Source: Cannabis sativa (lineage: Eukaryota; Streptophyta; Magnoliopsida; Rosales; Cannabaceae). Taken from it: DNA of 64,000 nucleotides. Shown piece by piece: positions 48,353 through 60,078 of the stretch. The first letter of the stretch is position 1, and each line of letters starts with the position of its first letter. The notes under the pieces are model-generated. The model saw only the letters and a list, made by a program, of their open reading frames with translations. It did not search any database and had not been told where the DNA came from. The stretch covers positions 19,990,041 to 20,054,040 of the forward strand of contig NC_083606.1 in assembly GCF_029168945.1 (NCBI RefSeq), given 5' to 3'. A program made the position numbers and the translations under genes.

Positions 48353-49073
48353 TAGAGGTGTACATCAAACCGCTCAAACCGCCCGCACCGCAAAAAAAAA
48401 TACGGTTTGAAATTCTTCGCGGTGCGGTTTGCGATTTTGAATTATTAAATCGCGATTCAAACCGCACCGCACCGCATCTTTCAAAATTTCAATTTTATAT
48501 TTATTTTATTAAGCCCATACATATGAGCCCAACCCAAGCCTATAAATCTTAGGGCAAAATCCATAACTCTTCACAAACCCTCTCTTCTTAGCAACAAACC
48601 CAAGTCCATACATGTGTATTAAAATTTGGAGTTGGAAGTTTGTGTTTTTTATTTTTAATCTATTGATGTAAGTATGTTAGTTGTACATTTATATTGTTGT
48701 TGGAACTTAATTAGTTTCAAGTTTGTTATTTTGATTTAAGTGTGTTGTTGAAACTTTAAAAAGATTATTGACTTTATTGTTGTTGTTATAACTTTTATTA
48801 GTCTCAAGTTTGTTGTATTTTCTTAAGTGTTTTGGAATAATTATATTAATGATAGTTTAATTATTTTATGATTATTTCAAAAAAAATTGTGATAGTTCAA
48901 ACAGCATAAACCGCAAAAACCGCACCGCACCGCATCATTTTTTGCGGTACGGTTTTTTGCGGTTTTTTAGTATCGCGGTGCGAGTGCGGTTTGGAAAATT
49001 GGGAAAACCGCATGTGGGGGTTGGTTTGAAAAAATGGTTAAAAACCGCACCACCCGCACCGCGAACACCCCTA
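48353..49073. mobile_element. Non-autonomous hAT-like element, copy 2
   Basis: This 721-bp element has the perfect 8-bp duplication CTACATAT (48345-48352 and 49074-49081). The left end is tagaggtgtacatcaaaccg and the right end is cgcgaacaccccta. It has the same subterminal 'aaccgcaccgc' clusters and the same orientation as copy 1. It lies within the right arm of the MULE, so it is younger than the MULE. No ORF is present. Confidence 0.9.
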
Positions 49074-49170
49074 CTACATATCGAGAAACTTCATCCCTAA
49101 CCTCAGACTCACTGTTTTATCGCTAAATGTCAAAAACAATATCGCAAAATGTCTCTAAACTCGCAAAAAA

Positions 49171-49603
<433 letters not shown>

Positions 49604-49646
49604 GATGTTTTGGTGTTTTATTTGTTTAGTGGATAAATTTATTTTA

Positions 49647-49981
49647 GGGATTATTTCACAAAAACATAAAAACAACAAAAAATTCACAAAAATACGGTTT
49701 CACAGAATTTTAAATATTTTTACGATTTTTTTTTTTACTCAAAAATACGATTTTTTTTTATGTTGTAATCTTGTTAATTTGTTTTGATTTTTTGTCATCT
49801 ATATACTATTTTTTGTTGTTATTTTGATGTTATTTTCATGTTACTTTTATGTAGTTTTCTTGTTGATTTTATGTTGTTTTCGTGTTATTTTTTTGGAAAA
49901 CCGTAAAAATGTAAAAAAAACATTCTTTGAATATAAAAATGTAAATATTTTACAAAAAATGGTGCCTTATGTAATTATTCC
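49647..49981. mobile_element. Mutator-type MITE, 335 bp
   Basis: The ends gggattatttcacaaaaaca and ...ccttatgtaattattcc are imperfect inverted repeats. The perfect 9-bp duplication TTTATTTTA lies at 49638-49646 and 49982-49990. A second, inverted copy lies at about 61428-61710. No ORF is present. Confidence 0.8.
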
Positions 49982-49990
49982 TTTATTTTA

Positions 49991-52960
49991 AGCATATAAT
50001 AGTAAATTTCCCTACTAAAAATAACTCACAATCAAGAAATAAAATGAAAAATTGCCCAAACATTATTTTTTTAAAAAAAGTTACAAAATGTATACATTTA
50101 ATAATATATAAAAACGTTATAAAGGAATACCTCAATTCCCTCTCTTTTTCTTTTCAACTTTGATAAAGGAAAGGAAAAAACGTTAGCTTCAATCTTTTCT
50201 GATCTAAGTAATTTGAGTAATTTTAAACCTCCTTATAAGGATCCTTGAGAAGCACTTATCTAATGTAACCTTCTTCCTTTTCATCAGTGGTCATCACTAT
50301 TAAAAGCTCATCTTAATTTTCTGGTTTTAAAAATGAGAATTTTATGAATAAGGGGAAGTTAAAAATGGCAGGGCATGCAAGTCCCATCATTTCAGGAAGG
50401 TAAGACAGGGAATTTGTAAAATCATAAAGGAGTTGTGGTTGGACTTAGAGTAGTGGTCCTAGTAGATTTAATGCTCCAACTAACACATTTCCCACCCTCG
50501 TTTGGTTCCAATTATCATTTCTTATTGATTTTGTCTAGGAAAGTGACCACACAACAACAACAACGACTAATCTCTATGATCATATATTCTCCACAACATT
50601 AAAAATATTGATCATTGTAAAAAAAACAAAACCCATCTCCTAAAACTTAGCAAACCATCACTAATTGGCCCCTTCATAAAGCAATCACCCCTAAAAGGAG
50701 GAGAACAAAAAAAAAAAATCGTCACATGTAATGCATATATAATGTATATAAAGGTTATTAGAACAAATGGGTTAAATTTAGACAAGTGGAGAGTGTTGAA
50801 ATAAGATGTCAATTCAGATATATATATTATATATACATATTTGGGACAGGACTTACTAAGACACATGGTGTAATAAAAATGGTTGAGATTTGAGAGAGTC
50901 ACCAATACTCAATGTGCATATTACATTACTACATATAATTATAAAGAATAGAATTGCAGCGCTAACATGGGATCATAGAATCTTCTAAGAGCTTTGTTTG
51001 AAGTGGCATCATTTCACTCTTCTACATTTTGCTATTTAATGGCATCTTATTATATAAGTCATTGAATGACAATCGTCCAAATTCACTATCTACTTTCCAT
51101 ATACAATTAATTTCAAACTTCAATACTACTCATTAAAAATTATTTAAAGCAAACTTTACAGGTGTATATGAATGAGTATATATATTGTCAAAAAAAAAAT
51201 GCTCGGCATGTATATATATCAAACGGCTTAATTATATTGTGCCCACCAGATCAGATCGTTGGTCTTGGACTCTTAATAATGAATATTCAAGCATATGTTA
51301 TTTATCGGTGATGATGCAATAATACAGAGGTGCAGTATTTAACATGCAAATATGTTATTTTTACTATGTCAATTTTGTTAAGGTTACTTTGCAAAAAAAA
51401 AAAAAAACTAGGTAAAAGGCTTCTATTTTATGCAATACTCCAAAGCTCGTGCCAAAAAAAAAAAAAAAAAATCAATTTCGCCAAATTTTTGAAAATGTGT
51501 CATTTTACAAATTTACATTGCCGATGGCCTAAAATTCATATTAGGATTTGTTTTAGAATGCATCATATTATAAATAAATGATAAAAGTGGGGTTCTATAT
51601 ATATCATTATTATATATAAAGATATAGATTAATGTCGTCCTGTTTCTATGAACTCTTGGTTGGAGGTTATGGGAACTCTATTCAAATAAATTGAGGAATT
51701 TCTTGTACTTTGTTAGAGGATTTGGTATCATCGTAATATATTTGTGTATGATAACAATTTTAATTCGCTGATTCATGTGAGTCCACCAATGGTAATGGGT
51801 CCTAAGTTGAGCTTGAGTAGTAATATTATGCATCACTAATGCCAAATTTTATTTTATTTAAATTAGTATTTATTTATTTTGAAAAGGAAATTAGTATTTA
51901 TTTAAAAATATCATGCTTTTATAGAGGTCCTAGAGCCGATTCTATCTAATAAAGTATGCATAACTTTTTTACTTTTTTTTTAAAGGAAGTATGCATAACT
52001 TTTATTCAAAAAAAAAAAATCATGCTTTTCGTGCTCAAGCTTCAAAATGCAAAATGACAATTATGGAAACAAATTACTCGAGATGTGATTTACAAAATGC
52101 CTAACTTTGTTATATGAAAAAAAAAAATAGGACTAATATACAAACTAGGTTGTACTATTAGAAATAAACGGCATTAGTTTAAGAGAAGATGGCATCTTGG
52201 ACGGTGAGACTACTCGAAATAACTACAAAATTGGTAATAATATAAAATATATAAACAAAAATGTAAATTGACCTATTGGAAGAGAAATAAGAAAAATCAA
52301 TTGAGACTACTTTTTGAAAAGTTGGAACATGATAAAACTGCATGGGAATGAAGCAGATCAGATGCCAATAAGATAAATAAAATTTTCAAACCTAAATTAT
52401 CCAATTTCCATTCCACTTTTCATTTGAATGCTACTCAAAACTCATACACTATTATTTGAGAGTGACATTACAACATCCCCACCCAACAACTTGAATCAAA
52501 ATATCATTATAACCTTTTCTTTCCAACTCAAACTATAGTATCTAATGCATCACTCAAATTATATTTATTTTTTTAAAAATAAAAACAATGAGTAATATAT
52601 ATCACTAATCGATAAATTAGCCAGGACAAAATTATATCTAGTTGGAGAAAAGTTGGCATTAAAAACCATATTATATATGACAGACTACGTTATACAAATA
52701 CTAAATATATAGATATTATATATTATCCACCAAATCCATCTGAGTCAGCTTCGCCTCCTCAAACATCAACATTATAATTATGATCTTACATAATACCAAA
52801 CTATGTAATATTCAAAAGAAAGAAAAAACAGCACCATTAATTTCATTTTCTCCTCTCTTTTACGTTTTTAGTTTACCTTTCTAACAATCCTCAAGTATAA
52901 TATATCTCTTTCTTTTTTTTTTCTCTTTAATATAATATAATGTGTGTAATTTCCACGTCA
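49991..52960. other. Long AT-rich intergenic region
   Basis: I see homopolymer A/T runs (for example 51390, 51450, 52010), short AT microsatellites and no reading frame resembling a known protein. The last 100 bases probably include the 3' UTR of the methyltransferase gene. Confidence 0.4.
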
Positions 52961-53848
52961 TCAACATCTCCAATCCAGCCTGACCTCATTGGGTCCCACA
53001 AAATGCTGACTAGGCTTCCTAAAGGAGACGATGTGGCTATTGACCATAAACGCCGTCACACGTTCGGAGACTCTCACGTCTTCCATCTTCAATTCCTGTA
53101 ACCGTCGCACGTACTCCGGCACGTGCACCAGGTCCCACACCACCCCGACCCCACCTGGCTTCAGAACTCTCACCAGCTCACCCACCGCCCTCATTCTCTC
53201 GGCGGAGGCCGCCACCGTCTTGGGGCCGTGCTCCTTACCTACCGTGTGGACGAACACACCGGATACCACCACGTCGAAGTAGTTATCTCCGAAGGGTAAT
53301 CTCCTGGGGTCACCCTCACGACAAGTCACGTACTCTCCTACACCTTCCATCTTGGCCGTACGCAGGGTCGACAGGGTCGAGCTCTTAGACCGGTCCAGAC
53401 CCACTACACGACCCGAGCTTCCGCCTTTCTTCAGCTGGGTCGCCACTGCGTTGAGGAGGATCCCGCGGCCGCAGCCCAAGTCCAGGGCGTGTTTCACCGT
53501 TGACCAATCGCTTACTGAGTTGACCATGCGGTGGGCCATGTCGTAGTGGAGCGGGAGAGATGAGTAGAAGAAGTTAGCGGCGGCGAAGAAGAGACAAATG
53601 GCGGAGATCGCGGTGACTGAACCGGTGAAGCCGGCGGCGAAACGAGCGGCTCCGCCAGGAACTGAGACCAGGGCGAGGAAACGCTCGAAGAGGTGGACTA
53701 CCGGGTTGAAGTAAGCGAGGTAGAGGATGGAGAGGACAGTGAAGAGGATGGCGTGGAAGAGGAGGAAGAGTAAGGTCTGCCATTGGTCGAGTCCGTAAAT
53801 CGCGTAGATCTGAGTCCAGTCTCGTCCGGTTGTGGCTGATTTTCCCAT
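52961..53848 (-). CDS. Membrane-anchored class I SAM-dependent methyltransferase, single exon, 295 aa
   Basis: The product transfers a methyl group from S-adenosylmethionine; the acceptor is unknown. Two hydrophobic segments, about residues 25-47 and 70-97, suggest anchoring in a membrane with the catalytic domain C-terminal to them. Motif I is LDLGCGRG (122-129). An acidic motif LD follows (151-152), then EGD (178-180), LPFGDNYFDVVVSG (184-197) and the post-motif VLKPGGVGVVWDL (228-240). The reading frame is open from MGKSATTGRDW to the TAA/TGA-type stop at 52961. It is markedly more GC-rich than its surroundings, which is common in intronless plant genes. The first Met is chosen because no in-frame Met lies upstream before stops. 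The closest family is the plant methyltransferase type 11-like proteins; the exact orthologue is not recognised. Confidence 0.88.
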   Translation of the reverse strand: MGKSATTGRDWTQIYAIYGLDQWQTLLFLLFHAILFTVLSILYLAYFNPVVHLFERFLALVSVPGGAARFAAGFTGSVTAISAICLFFAAANFFYSSLPLHYDMAHRMVNSVSDWSTVKHALDLGCGRGILLNAVATQLKKGGSSGRVVGLDRSKSSTLSTLRTAKMEGVGEYVTCREGDPRRLPFGDNYFDVVVSGVFVHTVGKEHGPKTVAASAERMRAVGELVRVLKPGGVGVVWDLVHVPEYVRRLQELKMEDVRVSERVTAFMVNSHIVSFRKPSQHFVGPNEVRLDWRC

Positions 53849-54957
53849 TTTGTAATTGGTGTGGGTTCAGTGTGAGATTCACTTACAAAAAAAAAAAAAA
53901 GAGAGAGAGAAAATTCTAGAAAGTGATATTCTTTCACGGACAAAGGAAAAGGGATTCTGAAGAGTGAAGAGCCTCGTCTCCAATATATTCAACCCTATGT
54001 TGAACCAGAAGTCTGCAATCACAGTATAAAGAAAAACCTATGAGAAATCAATAGTAAAAAAGAAAAGATTAAAAACCACGCAGAAAATTTTTCTCTGGGT
54101 CTGTGAGAAAATTTCAGAGAGTGAGCGACCGTTTATGTGTTCGATAAAAAATCAGCTGAGTCAAGTTGAAAATCTCCATAAATGGACCACACAAAACAAA
54201 ACCCAGAACTTCAAATAGCGGTATTTCTTCTTCTTCTCCAACAATTTTGAAAGAAGAAAAAAAAAATAAAAAACACAGACTACTCTGGCATCATTTCTTA
54301 CCGTGAAGAAGCTCAAAAGTCTCAGATCCACTGCGATTTTGTGTCGATCACAACACGAAAAAACTGCAGAGAACAGAATCACACCTCTTGATGAATTAGT
54401 TTCGATGACCCAGTACGTCATTCATGGTCACTAGAAGTGCCTACTCAGTAATGAATCTGGAAAATGTCAGCATCTATTTACTCAAAATAGGAAGAAGACG
54501 ATGAAGATGACGATGATGGTGACAATTGATAATGAAGACCAACTTGTAAACTCTATCGTAGCTTACAGCTACCCATAACGCGCTTTGGGTCGGTTTGTGA
54601 TTCTAAAATTTTGAATTTACAAAGAAAAAAGTTAAAGAGAAATTGGGTTTCGAGCAAACTCAACTTTATTATTATACAAAAATTCTTCACTCTCAGTGGG
54701 TTTGGGTGTGGATTATGTACGGACTTTTAGAGAGAGAGAGGGAGGAAAATGGGAGAGTGATTGGCTCATGCGACTGATATTATAGTGAGACAGATTAGAG
54801 TAACCCAAAAAACAATTTATTTTTTTTAATTTTTTTTTAGGTTGGTGCTTTTTTGGGAGAGGTTTTACCGGAAAACTGGTGGAACAAGTCACTTGATGAC
54901 TTTCTTTGAGAGAATGGAGAGTTGGTCGTTAGTTAGACTCAAATGGGAAATCTTAAA
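53849..54957 (-). promoter_or_regulatory. Putative 5' leader and promoter of the methyltransferase gene
   Basis: On the - strand the stretch contains CT- and A-rich leader sequence just before the ATG (53880-53912). Further upstream, near 54720-54800, there is a CT-rich tract (about 54730-54745) and a TATAAT-like box (54783-54776). A long leader, possibly with an intron, is likely but not resolved. An 86-codon frame at 54421-54161 is judged fortuitous. Confidence 0.35.
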
Positions 54958-55427
54958 TTAAAACTTTGACAGAATATATATAGAAAAATCAAAATCAATG
55001 GGAATGCGTATACAATATGCAATATATACACATATTTTATATCTATGTTTATAAATTTTATGGTGTATATCTTCTTTCTTTTCATCGAGATATATTGTAT
55101 AATCTATTTGTCTTTTAATCGGAATTTTTAAAGGGTTTACTTTTACGGAATATATTGCGTGGTACATTAGATGAGTCTTAGGGTACATTAAATGAATGTC
55201 AGAATACGTTTCTACTTTTTAACTCTAATTACCCCTAGATCAATCTCAGCCGTCAGATCAAATAACTCTCTCATCTGACGGCTGCTGTATATCACGGATT
55301 ACAATCCGTGAAAGTACAATAACAGAACAAAATCATATCCCTATAATTTTATATCTTGTTACGACATCATATTTATAGCCAATACTCGTGTCTTAGCTCG
55401 TGTGGGAGTTAAATTTACCTCAATTAT

Positions 55428-55640
55428 TTGTTTCTTGCCTTTAGTTTTACTCAAGTTAACTTCCACTATTTCAAGAGTTTGCTAAGTGCTTGTCAAAAGG
55501 GTTTTGACGGTTTGAAGATGGCAATGGTGATTGAGCCGGTGCTGAAGTTGCTTGGGTTTGATAAGCCATTTTTGGTTGAAACTTTTGCTTCTGGCAGAGA
55601 CCTTGACAGGTTGAGCACTCTTTGCGCTTCTTTACCAATT
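55428..55640 (+). other. Possible coding fragment, unrecognised
   Basis: Frame 55428-55640 reads like protein: [20 protein letters not shown], then EPVLKLLGFDKPFLVET and ASGRDLDRLSTLCASLP. It has good codon composition against an AT-rich background, then passes into AT-rich repeat DNA (decayed MITE). I do not recognise the family. It may be an exon of a decayed gene or a captured gene fragment. Confidence 0.3.
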
Positions 55641-55734
55641 TTATTATATTTTAAAAAACCCCAAAAAGTCTTAAATATTTGGGCCTCCCTCCCGAATGCT
55701 CTCTTTTACGTGAGGTTCTTTCAGAGCATAGTAG

Positions 55735-56065
55735 TTGAAAATTTTATTTTGTTAAATGATAAAAAAATTCTTGTAATTTTTAAAATAGTACAAATAGAAT
55801 TTTGAACTTAATTTTTGATTTTTTTTTTAATATAACTAACTTGAACAAAATTTTTAACATGAACAATGTAGAAAACGTAACAAGTTTTCTCATAACACCT
55901 CTATATCAGATTACTATTAAGTTTTATTTTGACAAAAAATAAATTTAGAGTGCTATTTAGTGCGATTTTAAAAAATACAAGATCTAATTTATCAATTTAC
56001 AAAATAAATAGTCTAATTTATAATTTTTACAAAACATTAAATCCAAAATAATATTTACCAAATTT
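55735..56065. mobile_element. Decayed copy of the Mutator-type MITE family seen at 19191
   Basis: Left-arm motifs (gttaaatgataaaa, ttttaaaatagtacaaatag) and right-arm motifs (aatttatcaatttacaaaa, ttttacaaaacattaaatcc, aaaataatatttacc) follow the order of 19191-19563, but with many changes. The ends are unclear. Confidence 0.55.
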
Positions 56066-56549
56066 TTAAAATGTAATTTTGGGTTTGCCTAAAGGGAAAA
56101 AGTGCTTTTCAAATGTTAAATAAAGAAGTAACTGTAGCTGTATTTGTCTATTTGAAACTACAAATTCATTGTATTTACAGATTGCTGTTTTTGAAAGAGA
56201 AATTTTGTGATATTTGCAACATTTAATGCATTTGTTGACATTTATTTTTTATTGAAAACTTGTTTTGTTATGTAATTAGTGACATTAGCAAAAAAAAAAT
56301 GTTGGTGGAATTGGAAAACAATGACTAGAAGTAGTCAGCAGAGATAGGAATGGGCAAAACCACACAAGGTCTTGTAATTAAAGTGATTAAGTATTAAAAT
56401 AGAATCTTTAGCCAATTTTAATTGGAATTTGAGAAGTTTTATGTGTTACTTGTGACATAAGTGAATTTACTCATATGCATGTTGGGTTATAAATAAATTT
56501 AGAAAAAAATTAAATTATAAAACGAAGAATTAATTATACAAACATGTTG

Positions 56550-56551
56550 GC

Positions 56552-56586
<35 letters not shown>

Positions 56587-56600
56587 TATATATATATTAA
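56550..56600. repeat. (AT)n microsatellite
   Basis: A near-pure AT run, typical intergenic low-complexity DNA. Confidence 0.95.
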
Positions 56601-57446
56601 AAATTATAAGAAAACTTATACTTGTAATTTCGTATAAGGCCAAATCAAAGTATCAAAATACTTCCCCACTCCAACCAATTCTGGTCTAACATATTAGTCA
56701 TCATTAGATAAGTTAAGCTACCGAATTATTAGTTTTATACCTTCAACATTTTATCAAACATAAATATCATCAATGATCAATTCTTTAAATTAATGGCAAT
56801 TAGCATTGACAAATCTCCGAATAAAATTATAAGAACACTTAAACAAGTGTTTTTATAAGTTACAAAAATGAACAAAAGAAAACGAGTTATTGTTTGTTTT
56901 AAGTGCAGATTTTATAGTGAGACAAAATTCGAGGGGAAGTTTCGATCATGTGAAAGCTCATGCAAATGTCTCCCTCAATTCAGAAATTTTAATATACAAA
57001 TATATAATTTATACATATTATAAACTCTTTCTAGTGTACTTCATTACTTGCATAATATTAATTCTGCTAAAGGATGAATGATGTGTAATAGCACTCTATA
57101 TATGTTTATACATTAAAATACACATAAAAAGTATATATTAAAGCAAACTCAATGATTCAAAGTACATATATTAGATCTCATAAAATCTCATACCAGTTTG
57201 CTTCTTGTTTAAGCATTACTATATTTTGTTTATTATTGGTTTTTTTTTTTTTTTTCCCCTTCTTCTCTCTCTTTTCTTTTTGGTATTTTATAACCTTATT
57301 ATGGACAAAGAACAATTGGTGTTTAGGTATATAGTATATAGTTTCTTAGTCTAAGCATCCAAAGTTGTATTCAATATAAAACTTATTAGTAGCTCCAAAG
57401 GCATTATCATCAAACTACAAATCCAACTACAAACTCTCTAAACAAC
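56601..57446. other. AT-rich intergenic DNA
   Basis: No gene is seen. A T-run with flanking CT-rich sequence lies at 57240-57280. Confidence 0.4.
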
Positions 57447-57454
57447 CCTTTAAA

Positions 57455-60070
57455 TAGGGGTGTTCTCGGTGTAGGTGATGCGACTTTTGACTATTTTTTA
57501 AAACTAACCCGCATATACGATTTTTCTAATTTAAATTTCTCAAACTGCACCTGCACCGTGAAACTAAAAAATCGCAGAAACTGCACCGCAAAAAATGATG
57601 CGGTACAGTACGATTTTTGCGGTTTTTGCAGTTTGGACTATCACCAAATAATTAAACTATCACAAATACAACAAAACTTGAGCAACACTTATCAAAAATA
57701 CCATAAAGCTTGAAAGTAAATATGAAAAATAAATTAAGTTTCAACAATACAATAATTAGTGGACTTTGGGCTGGACATTCACATATGGGGAATTTTCATA
57801 AAATGAGAATTGAGGGTATAGTTTACTTTTTTATGGCATAAATAAATAACACTATAGGGTTATGGGCTTTTTTATTTTTTTTTTTGACATTTATATGGGT
57901 TTTTTTATGCCATATTTTTGTAAAAAAGAATAGAAATCCCATATTTGTAAAACAACAATAAGTTTTGCCGAAAAAGTATTCGGAAAAGTCACCGGGACCG
58001 GAAAAGTCGCCGGAAAAATCATGGTCGCCGAAAAAGTCAACGGAAAAGTCAACACCGCTGGAAGAGTCACCAAAGTAAATGTCTCATATATAACTAAAAA
58101 TATAACCGGTTATATGAATAAAAACTAATAACTCAAACCAGTTATAATTGAAATATAACCGGTTCTGTAACATAATAAATAAATATAAATAACATAAAAT
58201 AACTCAAACCAGTTAATCAGTTATAATTAAAATAGAATTGGTTCTATAACAATGTTATAATGAATAAAAATAAATAACACGAAAGAACTCAAACTATAGT
58301 TATAACTAAAATAGAACCGGTTATATAACATAATGAATACAAACAAATAACACGCAATAACTCAAACTGATTACAATTAAAAACAAAGAAGAAATCAGTT
58401 CCTAAAACACTGAAATATAAATTAAAGACAAAACTAGTTTCACAATAAAATACTTCATAACACATAATACCTCATAAAACCGGTTATAATTTTTTTTTTT
58501 TAAAAAAAGTGGGGATCAAATGTCTCGGATATAATAAAAATAGAACCGGTTCTATAACATAATGAATAAAAATAAATAACACACAATAACTCAAACCAAT
58601 TATAATTAAAATATAACTGATTTTTTATATTATATATTTAGTTATTGTGTGTTATTATTTGTGTTATTTATTTTGTTACGAAGTTGGTTATTTTCATATT
58701 TATGCTTCCGTATTTTTTCAAATTGATCCTCACCTTTTGTAGAACTGGTTTTGTTTTTAATTTATGTTTTAGTGTTTTAGGAACTGATTTCCTTTTTATT
58801 TTTTAATTGTAATCGGTTTAAATTATTGTGTGTTACTTGTTTGTATTCATTATGTTATATGACCGGTTCTATTTTAGTTATAATCGGTTTTGAGTTATTT
58901 CGTGTTATTGATTTTTATTCATTATAACACTATTACAGAACCGGTTCTATTTTAATTATAACTGGTTTAAATTATTTTTTTATTATTTATTTTTATTCAT
59001 TATGTTACAGAACCGGTTATATTTTATTATAACCGGTTTGAGTTATTTTGTGTTATTTATTTTTATTCATTATGTTATAGAACCGGTTCTATTTTTATTA
59101 TATCCGAGACATTTGATCCCTACTTTTTTTTAAAAAAAAAAAAAAATTATAACCGGTTTTATGAGGTATTATGTGTTATGAAGTATTTTATTATGAAACT
59201 AGTTTTGTCTTTAATTTATATTTTAGTGTTTTAGGAACTGATTTCTTTTTTGTTTTTAATTGTAATCGGTTTGAGTTATTGTGTGTTACTTGTTTGTATT
59301 CATTATGTTATATAACCGATTCTATTTTAGTTATAACCACTTTGAGTTCTTTCGTGTTATTTGTTTTTATTCATTATAACACTGTTATAGAACCGGTTCT
59401 ATTTTAATTATAACTTGTTTGAGTTATTTTATGTTATTTATATTTATTTATTATGTTACAAAACCGGTTATATTTCAATTATAACCGGTTTGAGTTATTA
59501 GTTTTTATTCATATAACCGGTTATATTTTTAGTTATATATGAGACATTTACTTTGGTGACTTTTCCAGCAACATTGACTTTTCCGGTGATGTTGACTTTT
59601 CCGTTGACTTTCCGGCCACGTTGACTTTTCTGGTGACTTTTCCGGCGACCATGATTATTCCGACGACTTTTCCAGTGCGGGTGACTTTTCCGGCAAAACT
59701 TATTGTTGTTTTACAAATATGGGATTTGTACTTTTTTTTACAAAAATATGGCATAAAAAAAAACTATTTAAATGTAAAAAAACAAAAAAACTCATAACCA
59801 CTTAGCTTTAATTATTTATGCCATAAAAAAATAAACTCTTAAAATTTTCCCATATTTTGGGTAATTTTTACTTCACATATTGGACCTAAATAAATATAAA
59901 AATTATTATTTGTATTGAACCGCATATTAACGATTCAAAACCGCAAACTGCATCGCACCGCGCAGTTTAAGAAAATTTAAACCGCGACCGCACTGCAAAG
60001 AATTTCAAATCGTATTTTTTTTGTGGTGCGGGCAATTTGAATAATTTGAACGGTTTGATGAACACCCGTA
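57455..60070. mobile_element. Non-autonomous hAT-like element, copy 3, with nested fold-back element
   Basis: The perfect 8-bp duplication CCTTTAAA lies at 57447-57454 and 60071-60078. The ends are taggggtgttctcgg and tttgatgaacacccgta. Subterminal 'accgca'/'tgcggt' motifs are present on both sides. It is inverted relative to copies 1 and 2: its right end corresponds to the left end of copy 1. The internal part 57700-57786 plus 59881-59960 matches copy 1 around 19085-19170. The 2,085-bp insertion at 57787-59871 accounts for its length. Confidence 0.88.
57787..59871. mobile_element. 2,085-bp fold-back (long inverted repeat) element, probably Mutator-type
   Basis: It is inserted in hAT-like copy 3 with a perfect 9-bp duplication, TTCACATAT (57778-57786 and 59872-59880). 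The two arms (about 57787-58635 and 58760-59871) are inverted copies. Both carry 'ttatggcataaataa', 'gccatatttttgtaaaa', a CCGGAAAAGTC-rich block (57960-58075 and 59555-59700) and an array of about 65-70-bp units holding 'ataaccggtt', 'tcataatg' and 'ataactcaaacc'. The right array is longer. A short unmatched spacer lies near 58640-58760. There is no transposase and no credible ORF. The 9-bp TSD and G...C ends suggest Mutator-like mobilisation (inference). Confidence 0.85.
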
Positions 60071-60078
60071 CCTTTAAA

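Larger units (their letters stand above)
45250..49170 (-). mobile_element. Mutator-like element (MULE), decayed, approximate bounds
   Basis: A broken MuDR-type transposase on the - strand is bracketed by arms full of 'atgtcgc' and 'cgcgacat' motifs (45260-45560 on one side, 48120-48350 and 49074-49170 on the other). The arms look like long, diverged inverted repeats. Exact ends and a 9-bp duplication could not be fixed. A 721-bp hAT-like element (48353-49073) splits the right arm. Confidence 0.7.

Noticed and set aside
53031..53546. + strand frames opposite the methyltransferase
   Set aside because: They are GC-rich shadows of the real - strand gene.
54161..54421. 86-codon frame upstream of the methyltransferase as a regulatory uORF or gene
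   Set aside because: Composition is low-complexity (Phe/Leu/Lys runs), no homology is recognised and the transcript structure is unknown.
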